Shown: piece by piece, positions 6,018-10,944 of the stretch
Layout of the letters: every line of letters begins with the position of its first letter
How positions within the stretch are numbered: position 1 is the stretch's first letter
Origin: Xanthocytophaga sp031424975
GTDB lineage: Bacteria > Bacteroidota > Bacteroidia > Cytophagales > 172606-1
Assembly (NCBI GenBank): GCA_031424975.1
Contig: JANPIL010000473.1
Span: 1-10,944 of the forward strand
Direction: 5' to 3'
DNA length: 10,944 nucleotides
Position numbers and translations under genes: made by a program
The notes under the pieces: model-generated
The model's input: the letters and a program-made list of their open reading frames with translations, nothing else
What the model was told of the DNA's origin: nothing
Databases searched by the model: none

Positions 6018-6755
6018 ATGCTCAAACTACTATCAATTATCTTGACCGTTTTCATCTTGACATCTTGTAACGACACTAAACAAGAAGTCAATTTGCAAAA
6101 AGACTTAAAAAATGATACTACTGCAAAAGCAATTCAAATTTTGTTTGCAGAACCCCAAATCATAGACAGTTCGCATATTATTATTTACCCTTTACTTTTT
6201 GAAAAAATAAGTTATGAAAGTTATGGAAGCGGCGGCGGTGAAAAATCAAGTTATTGGAACTTGATTTTCTACAATACAGAAACTGCACAACAACATTTAT
6301 TAACCTTTGACAAGAAAATTCTTATCTATTCAATAAACCTTTCAAGCTCATCATCATCTTCTTCATCAGGTGACGTTTGGACAAATGGCATCAATATTTT
6401 TAAGAGTAACATCATTTATACGGCAGTATCAAAGGACTACAATTCAAACAACCAATTAGACCAAGACGACCCAAACTATTTATACGTTTCAGATAAAGAA
6501 GGCAATAGCTTTAGACAAATATCACCAGAAGATTATAATATAACTACTTGGGACGTTGTGAAAGGGACATCTAAAATAATCATGCAGGGACAAAAGGATG
6601 TAAATGGAGATAAGAAGTTTGATGCTAACGACACAACAATTCCTTTAGTAGTTGACCTTACAGCGATGAAACCTGCTGTAGAGACTTTTAATAGTAATTA
6701 TATGGACACTTTAAAACAAAGAATTGTAACGATTTGGAAGATCGTGAAGAAATAA
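6018..6755 (+). CDS. Predicted lipoprotein with poly-Ser tract and two EF-hand-like calcium loops
   Basis: I do not recognise the family. The 245-residue protein begins with a hydrophobic signal and the lipobox LTSC, so Cys17 would be lipidated and the protein anchored to a membrane facing the periplasm or exterior. Residues 109-117 are nine serines in a row. Two loops match the DxNxDxxxDxxD calcium pattern: D140-D151 (DYNSNNQLDQDD) and D194-D205 (DVNGDKKFDAND). The region between and around them (YLYVSDKEGNSFRQIS) reads like beta-propeller blade edges, which is a guess. Base composition is far more AT-rich than the neighbouring genes, and codons such as AAA, AAT and TTA dominate, indicating recent transfer. 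A 15-nt inverted repeat (14/15 matching) sits just outside the start and over the stop codon. It interrupts the usual clpP-clpX neighbourhood. Confidence 0.85.
   Translation: MLKLLSIILTVFILTSCNDTKQEVNLQKDLKNDTTAKAIQILFAEPQIIDSSHIIIYPLLFEKISYESYGSGGGEKSSYWNLIFYNTETAQQHLLTFDKKILIYSINLSSSSSSSSSGDVWTNGINIFKSNIIYTAVSKDYNSNNQLDQDDPNYLYVSDKEGNSFRQISPEDYNITTWDVVKGTSKIIMQGQKDVNGDKKFDANDTTIPLVVDLTAMKPAVETFNSNYMDTLKQRIVTIWKIVKK
6342..6368 (+). repeat. Serine-codon microsatellite
   Basis: Nine serine codons (TCA, AGC, TCA x3, TCT x2, TCA x2) form a near-perfect trinucleotide repeat inside the lipoprotein gene. Slippage here would change the linker length without breaking the frame. Confidence 0.85.
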
Positions 6756-6760
6756 CTACA

Positions 6761-6949
6761 GCTAACAGTGGGTTTTGTGCAAGTGCGGCTTAAGGTTGTA
6801 GCAATCGGCAGTAGCAACATAGCGGCATTTGTTCGGGCTTGACCAACATCGCCAAACATTGGTTCTAAATATCTATCTTTATCAAAAGCCTGGCAGCGGT
6901 TACGTGCGGAAGGAATTCTAATGCCGCACCTGCACAAAGCCCTGTCGTT
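6761..6949 (+). repeat. Long imperfect palindrome after the lipoprotein gene (possible cassette end)
   Basis: The arm at 6770-6789 is complementary to 6923-6942 over 20 positions: 18 Watson-Crick pairs, one G-T and one mismatch. The left arm is preceded by GCTAAC (6761-6766), the same box that opens the palindrome at 5954. The right arm is followed by TGTCGTT (6943-6949). The roughly 133-nt interior has no clear gene. It may be the 3' recombination site of a cassette, or a small non-autonomous mobile element. Confidence 0.6.
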
Positions 6950-6999
6950 GTGCGTCATTGGCAATCAAATCCCAATCGAGCAACCCGAATACTCCCCGC

Positions 7000-7034
7000 A
7001 AAAATAGTATCGTTGGAAAACGCGAAACCCGGCC
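7000..7034 (-). repeat. Dispersed repeat copy 6
   Basis: On the minus strand it reads GGCCGGGTTTCGCG, then TTTTCCAAC, then GATACTATTTTT. It lies upstream of clpX, facing away from it, just beyond the cassette-like segment. The clpX frame is open through it, but the repeat falls outside the conserved protein. Confidence 0.85.
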
Positions 7035-7188
7035 AACTTTCAGCAGTCGGGATCAGCCTTTCCCAGCCGCGTCTGATGCCGCCGTGTTTCTTCGCCCCGG
7101 ATGCGGGCAAGGCTGCTGACAGCCAGCCCGTTGCGCCGCCCGTTAGCCGGGATGCGAAAAATAATCCGTCCGTAAGCGAAAAACTCTT

Positions 7189-7196
7189 TATTTTTG
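7189..7196 (+). promoter_or_regulatory. Candidate -7 promoter element for clpX
   Basis: TATTTTTG matches TAnnTTTG exactly and is identical to the element before the lipoprotein gene. It would give clpX its own transcript with a leader of about 90 nt, consistent with a strong terminator after clpP2. No good -33 TTTG is seen. Confidence 0.45.
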
Positions 7197-7294
7197 TTCC
7201 GTGCCTGCCTTCCGGGGCGGGGCGAAATCTGTACACCTTGGCAATACCGCCGGGTCTGGGCATTGCCCCAGCCCCGGACTCCGAACCCGAACAC

Positions 7295-8524
7295 ATGGCC
7301 CAAATCAGTTGCTCGTTTTGCGGGCGCAGCAAAAAAGAAGTTTCCCTGATGCTTTCGGGCATCAACGCCCACATCTGTGACCGCTGCATTGAGCAGGGCT
7401 ACCAGATTATCCTGGAAGAAACCCGGCCCAAGGAAAAATCCGGCTCCCCGAAGTTCAATTTGGTCAAGCCCGCCGAAATGAAGCGGTTCCTGGACCAATA
7501 CGTCGTGGATCAGGACGAGGCCAAGAAAGTGCTGGCCGTGGCCGTGTACAACCACTACAAACGCCTGATGCAGCCCAAAAGCGATGATGACGTGCAGATT
7601 GAGAAATCGAACATCATCATGGTTGGCGAAACGGGAACCGGCAAAACCTACTTGGCCCGCACCATGGCGCGGCTGCTGCAAGTGCCGTTCTGCATTGCCG
7701 ATGCCACCGTAATCACCGAGGCCGGCTACGTGGGTGAAGACGTGGAAACGATACTTACCCGCCTGCTGCAAGCCGCCGATTACGACGTGGAAAAGGCCGA
7801 ACGCGGCATTGTGTATATTGATGAGATTGACAAGATAGCCCGCAAATCGGACAACCCGTCCATCACCCGCGACGTGAGCGGCGAAGGCGTGCAGCAGGCA
7901 TTGCTGAAACTGCTCGAAGGTTCGCTGGTGAATGTGCCGCCGCAGGGTGGCCGCAAGCACCCCGACCAGAAAATGATTCCGGTCAATACCGAAAACATCC
8001 TTTTCATTTGCGGCGGCGCGTTTGAAGGCATCCAGCGGCACATCGGCAAGCGCATCAACACGCGGCCCATCGGCTTCAGCGGCCAGGCCGGCTTTGATGG
8101 GGCGCACGAAACCGACAACCTGCTCAAATACGTGACTGCCCAGGATTTGCGTTCGTTCGGCCTGATTCCCGAACTGCTGGGCCGCCTGCCGCTGCTCACC
8201 TACTTGGAACCCCTGAGCCGCAACACGCTGCGCCAAATCCTGACCGAACCCAAAAACGCCATCACCAAGCAGTACCAGAAACTGTTCGACATGGAGGGCA
8301 TCCGGCTGTCATTCACCAACGAAGCGCTGAATTACATTGTGGATCAGGCGGTTGAGTGCAAACTCGGTGCCCGCGGCCTGCGTTCCATCTGCGAGGCCAT
8401 CATGACCAACCTCATGTTCGACCTGCCGTCGCGCACCGACATCCGTGAGTTTGAGATGGATTATGAGTACGTGCGCATGGAATTTGAAAAATCCAAGTAC
8501 GTGACACTGAGGGCGGTGGCGTAG
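7295..8524 (+). CDS. clpX: ClpX, ATP-dependent unfoldase subunit of the ClpXP protease
   Basis: ClpX is an AAA+ hexamer that recognises, unfolds and threads proteins into ClpP. It has 409 residues. The N-terminal zinc-binding domain has C6, C9, C28 and C31. Walker A is GETGTGKT (111-118; E replaces the more common P), the pore loop is GYVGED (144-149), and Walker B is IVYIDE (172-177). The RKH loop is at 220-222. The ClpP-docking IGF loop (259-261) is intact, and GLIPELLGR (289-297) carries the arginine finger. Sensor 2 GARGLRS is at 358-364. ATG 7295 is chosen because MAQISCSFC places the zinc finger at the usual N-terminal position; the frame stays open upstream but runs through a dispersed repeat. 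Both local ClpP proteins are candidate partners. Confidence 0.97.
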   Translation: MAQISCSFCGRSKKEVSLMLSGINAHICDRCIEQGYQIILEETRPKEKSGSPKFNLVKPAEMKRFLDQYVVDQDEAKKVLAVAVYNHYKRLMQPKSDDDVQIEKSNIIMVGETGTGKTYLARTMARLLQVPFCIADATVITEAGYVGEDVETILTRLLQAADYDVEKAERGIVYIDEIDKIARKSDNPSITRDVSGEGVQQALLKLLEGSLVNVPPQGGRKHPDQKMIPVNTENILFICGGAFEGIQRHIGKRINTRPIGFSGQAGFDGAHETDNLLKYVTAQDLRSFGLIPELLGRLPLLTYLEPLSRNTLRQILTEPKNAITKQYQKLFDMEGIRLSFTNEALNYIVDQAVECKLGARGLRSICEAIMTNLMFDLPSRTDIREFEMDYEYVRMEFEKSKYVTLRAVA

Positions 8525-8541
8525 GAGGAAATGCGGTTTCC

Positions 8542-8573
8542 GGAATAGTATCCCTCGCAAAGCCCAAACCCGG
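8542..8573 (-). repeat. Dispersed repeat copy 7 (diverged)
   Basis: On the minus strand CCGGGTTTGGGC is followed by TTTGCGAGG and GATACTATTCC. The core has lost part of its final T run. It lies 17 nt after the clpX stop codon. Confidence 0.7.
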
Positions 8574-8617
8574 CTCTATCCAAAATCGGTTTCCGATTCC
8601 CTGTCTGAACCTGCCGG

Positions 8618-8650
8618 AAAATAGTATCTTCCAAAAAACCCAAACCCGCC
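8618..8650 (-). repeat. Dispersed repeat copy 8
   Basis: On the minus strand GGCGGGTTTGGG is followed by a T run and GGAAGATACTATTTT. It is one of the closest copies to the consensus, in gene-free DNA 44 nt from copy 7. Confidence 0.87.
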
Positions 8651-8828
8651 TGTTTTCCCAGAAGCCGGTGCGCAATACCCGTCTGCCGACTCTTGCATAC
8701 TTGTCTGCCGTGGCAGGGTTGCGCATAGGCGCGGTGTCTGACCGGTGTTCCAATCCAAGCCGCGGGACTTGGAAAGTCCTGCTACACCGCCATCTTTTCC
8801 GTGGACTATTGACCGTGGATTGCCGACC

Positions 8829-8862
8829 GAAATAGTATCTTCCAAAAACCCCAAACCTCCCG
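8829..8862 (-). repeat. Dispersed repeat copy 9, overlapping a terminator stem
   Basis: On the minus strand GGAGGTTTGGGG is followed by a T run and GGAAGATACTATTTC. Its GGAGGTTT end (8853-8860 on the plus strand as AAACCTCC) is also the left arm of the terminator at 8853-8885. Confidence 0.82.
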
Positions 8863-8885
8863 CTGCCCGGCGTGGAGGTTTTTTT
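8853..8885 (+). terminator. Rho-independent terminator downstream of clpX
   Basis: AAACCTCC (8853-8860) pairs with GGAGGTTT (8874-8881), with an inner CGC/GCG stem and a T run through 8885. Although 330 nt past clpX, it is the first good intrinsic terminator on this strand after that gene. Confidence 0.8.
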
Positions 8886-9032
8886 GGCTCCGGGCCAGCC
8901 TCCACGAAAGAATTACGGGCATGGTTTGGCGGCTTGAAGTAAATGTTCGTAGATTCGTAAGGTTATAAGGAAAATATTGTTTTGATTACCGTTCAAGAGC
9001 ATATTTCTTCCACCACACTATTTTCTGCGCCT

Positions 9033-10766
9033 ATGAAATCCTTGCCAACATTCTGCTTGCTGTTGTGCGGCCTGCTGTCCGCAGATGTGTGGGCGCAAAA
9101 AAAAGAAGGCCCCCGGCCAAAAGCATTTGAGATGGAAAACCTGGGCGACTCGGTCAACAGCAAGTACGAGGAGCTGGGGCCGGTGATGGCTCCCGATGGC
9201 CAAACGCTCTACTTCGTGATTGACGGCAAACCCGGCAGCGTTTTCGGGGATGACGAATCGCAGGAAATATGGTACGCCACCAAACGTGCCAAGGGAGGCT
9301 GGAGCACCGCCCGACGGATGCCGCAACCCTTCAACATGGATCAGTTCAACTCGGTGGAGAGCGTAACGCCCGATGGCGGCACACTCATTATCCGGGGGGC
9401 TTTCAAGAATGGCCGTTACAAGGGCGCGGGGTTCTCGGCCTCCAGCCGCGCCGCTGGTGGCTGGTCGCCACCGCAACAGCTTGAGATTGAGGGTTTTCAG
9501 GAAATGAACAAAGGCGTTTATACCAACGCTTTTTTGGCCACCAGCGGCAAGGTGCTGCTGCTGGCATTCAGCGAGGTGAAAGGCAGCGAGAACAATGACC
9601 TGTACGTGAGCTTCCTGAAAAGCGGCAGCAAATGGTCGCGTCCGCAGACACTCGGGCTGTCCATTAACTCACCTTTGAGCGAGGACACGCCTTTTCTGGC
9701 TGCCGATGGCAAGACACTTTATTTCAGCAGTGACCGTGCCGGTGGCTCGGGCAAACACGACATCTACCTCACGCGCCGCACCGATGAGAGCTGGCAGCGT
9801 TGGTCGGCACCGGTCAATTTGGGCGCACCGATCAACACCACCGAATCGGACACGTACTACACCATGGATGCCACCGGCGAATTTGCCTACCTGATTTCGG
9901 AAGCCAACAGCCGGGGGGCGGGCGACATTGTGCGCGTGAAACTGAAAGAGGAGTTCCGGCCCGATCCGGTGGTGCTGGTATCGGGTAAGGTCTTCAACTC
10001 CAAGACCAACCAGCCGCTCGATGCCATGATCAGTTATGAAGCCCTGCCCGACGGCAACGAACTGGGGGTGGCGCGTTCCAGCCCCGGTACGGGCGAATAC
10101 AAGATCGTGCTGCCTTATGGCAGAAACTACGGTTTCCGTGCCAAGGCTCCCGGTTTCATTTCGGTTTCGGACAACATTGACCTGACCGGCCTTAAGCCCG
10201 ATGCCAAGGCGACGGCCATGCTCATGGACACAACCCTGCGCGAGGTGAGCATCATGGGCAACAAGAACGCGCAGATTGTGGCCGTGACCGGCGGCACCGA
10301 TGACCGGGCACTGACCTCGGACGACACGCCGCTGCTGCCCGCCACCTTGGCGCGCGACACGACCGTGAGCCTGGGCAAAATCATCAGCCGCGACCTGTAT
10401 CTGGTGCCGATTGAGGTGGGGCAGGTGGTGCGGCTGAACAACCTGTTTTTTGATTTCGACAAGGCGGCACTCAAAGACGAGTCATCGCCGGAATTGAACC
10501 GCGTGGCCGAATTCCTGACCGAAAACCCGAAAGTGGTCATTGAAATCGCGGGCCATACAGATGCGATGGGCACCGATGTGTATAACCTGAAATTGTCGGG
10601 CGACCGGGTGAAAAACGTGAAGGAATACCTGTTTGGCCGGAAAGGCATTGCCGAAAACCGCATCGTGTTCAAAAGTTACGGCGAAGCCGTGCCCGTTGCC
10701 GACAATGAAACCGAAGAGGGCCGCGCCCTGAACCGCCGCGTGGAATTTAAGATATTGAAGAACTGA
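9033..10766 (+). CDS. OmpA-family outer-membrane protein with PD40 propeller and carboxypeptidase-regulatory-like domain
   Basis: This is an exported envelope protein expected to bind peptidoglycan through its C-terminus. It has 577 residues. An N-terminal signal peptide (MKSLPTFCLLLCGLLSADVWA) probably ends after residue 21. PD40/WD40-like beta-propeller blades span about 45-305, for example APDGQTLYF (53-61), TPDGGTLII (112-120), and AADGKTLYFSSDRAGG (223-238) with KHDIY after it. A carboxypeptidase-regulatory-like beta domain follows at about 314-385 (SGKVFNSKTNQPLDAMISY). The OmpA C-terminal domain is about 466-575, with LFFDFDKAAL, GHTDAMGTDVYN (D510) and LSGDRVKNVKEYL (R525), and ends in NRRVEF. 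The order resembles T9SS PorE without its TPR part or lipobox, so it should not be called PorE on this evidence. ATG 9033 is preferred over the in-frame TTG at 8982 because it begins the signal peptide directly. Confidence 0.93.
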   Translation: MKSLPTFCLLLCGLLSADVWAQKKEGPRPKAFEMENLGDSVNSKYEELGPVMAPDGQTLYFVIDGKPGSVFGDDESQEIWYATKRAKGGWSTARRMPQPFNMDQFNSVESVTPDGGTLIIRGAFKNGRYKGAGFSASSRAAGGWSPPQQLEIEGFQEMNKGVYTNAFLATSGKVLLLAFSEVKGSENNDLYVSFLKSGSKWSRPQTLGLSINSPLSEDTPFLAADGKTLYFSSDRAGGSGKHDIYLTRRTDESWQRWSAPVNLGAPINTTESDTYYTMDATGEFAYLISEANSRGAGDIVRVKLKEEFRPDPVVLVSGKVFNSKTNQPLDAMISYEALPDGNELGVARSSPGTGEYKIVLPYGRNYGFRAKAPGFISVSDNIDLTGLKPDAKATAMLMDTTLREVSIMGNKNAQIVAVTGGTDDRALTSDDTPLLPATLARDTTVSLGKIISRDLYLVPIEVGQVVRLNNLFFDFDKAALKDESSPELNRVAEFLTENPKVVIEIAGHTDAMGTDVYNLKLSGDRVKNVKEYLFGRKGIAENRIVFKSYGEAVPVADNETEEGRALNRRVEFKILKN

Positions 10767-10782
10767 CGGACAACTCGCCCCG

Positions 10783-10799
10783 GCCCGGATTCGCCGGGC
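10783..10799. repeat. Small GC-rich hairpin after the OmpA-family gene
   Basis: GCCCGG (10783-10788) pairs with CCGGGC (10794-10799) around ATTCG, 16 nt after the stop codon. It has no T run and may protect the 3' end of the transcript. Confidence 0.5.
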
Positions 10800-10829
10800 A
10801 ACCATCCGTGCGTGCAACCTTGCACACCC

Positions 10830-10872
10830 AAAACCCCGTATGTGTCATTTATTCGGACACGTGCGGGGTTTT
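10830..10872 (+). terminator. Terminator of the OmpA-family gene
   Basis: The strand at 10830-10846 pairs with 10856-10872 over 17 positions (two G-T wobbles) around a 9-nt loop. The stem has A4 on its left and T4 on its right, so it may work in both directions. Confidence 0.78.
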
Positions 10873-10944
10873 GCCGTTTATTGGTTCCGTGGCATCGCAA
10901 ACTGAAAGGCAAGCGGGAACATCCTTTAAAAATGCGCCGAAACT

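Larger units (their letters stand above)
8525..9032. other. Gene-free region between clpX and the OmpA-family gene
   Basis: This stretch of about 500 nt holds three minus-oriented copies of the dispersed repeat (copies 7-9) and a terminator overlapping copy 9. It also has a small hairpin, AATCGG/CCGATT (8584-8598). No frame here shows coding character. At 8981-9009 a TTTG lies 17 nt before TATTTCTT, a weak candidate promoter for the downstream gene. Confidence 0.6.

Noticed and set aside
6698..6964. An 88-residue minus-strand open frame after the lipoprotein gene
   Set aside because: It spans both arms of the long palindrome and the end of the lipoprotein gene, so it probably reflects element sequence rather than a protein.
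6950..7294. In-frame N-terminal extension of ClpX by 115 residues
   Set aside because: It includes dispersed repeat copy 6 and part of the cassette palindrome, has no ClpX similarity, and the zinc finger starts right after ATG 7295.
7040..8236. A 398-residue open frame antisense to clpX
   Set aside because: Long antisense frames arise from codon bias in GC-rich genes. It has no recognisable motifs and clpX on the other strand is unambiguous.
8982..9032. TTG start for the OmpA-family protein
   Set aside because: It would put 17 polar residues before a good signal peptide. ATG 9033 gives a normal exported N-terminus.

Overview
The window looks like a chromosomal segment of a GC-rich member of the Bacteroidota. 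Four things point there: a trigger factor, ClpP and ClpX neighbourhood with protein sequences of the Bacteroidota type; an outer-membrane protein joining PD40 repeats, a carboxypeptidase-regulatory-like domain and an OmpA domain; promoter -7 elements of the form TAnnTTTG; and no strong Shine-Dalgarno sequences before the starts. I cannot place it below phylum level.

Layout. Positions 1-1730 (minus strand) hold most of a long RelA/SpoT-type (p)ppGpp synthetase/hydrolase whose C-terminus lies off the left edge. A repeat-rich leader follows, then tRNA-Leu(UAG) at 2062-2143. The proteostasis block on the plus strand is tig (2292-3641), clpP copy 1 (3935-4636), clpP copy 2 (4855-5469) and clpX (7295-8524). 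A conspicuously AT-rich lipoprotein gene (6018-6755) sits between clpP2 and clpX, bounded by palindromic elements, and looks like an inserted gene cassette. The window ends with a periplasm-facing OmpA-family protein (9033-10766) and its terminator.

Trigger factor handles nascent chains at the ribosome, while ClpX unfolds substrates and feeds them to the ClpP chamber. Having two full-length ClpP paralogues next to each other raises the possibility of a mixed ClpP1/ClpP2 protease. The RSH enzyme (stringent response) and the OmpA protein (envelope anchoring) are neighbours with no obvious functional link.

The most interesting material is between the genes. Nine copies of a roughly 34-nt dispersed repeat, with the core GATACTATTTT, occupy nearly every intergenic gap but no coding sequence. 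One copy is split by a 48-nt hairpin in the RSH leader. Other items are an attC-like palindrome before the lipoprotein gene and a 20-bp-arm palindrome after it, a three-unit 46-47-bp tandem array of AATGCGCATT-type dyads, and palindromes nested inside palindromes between the two clpP genes.
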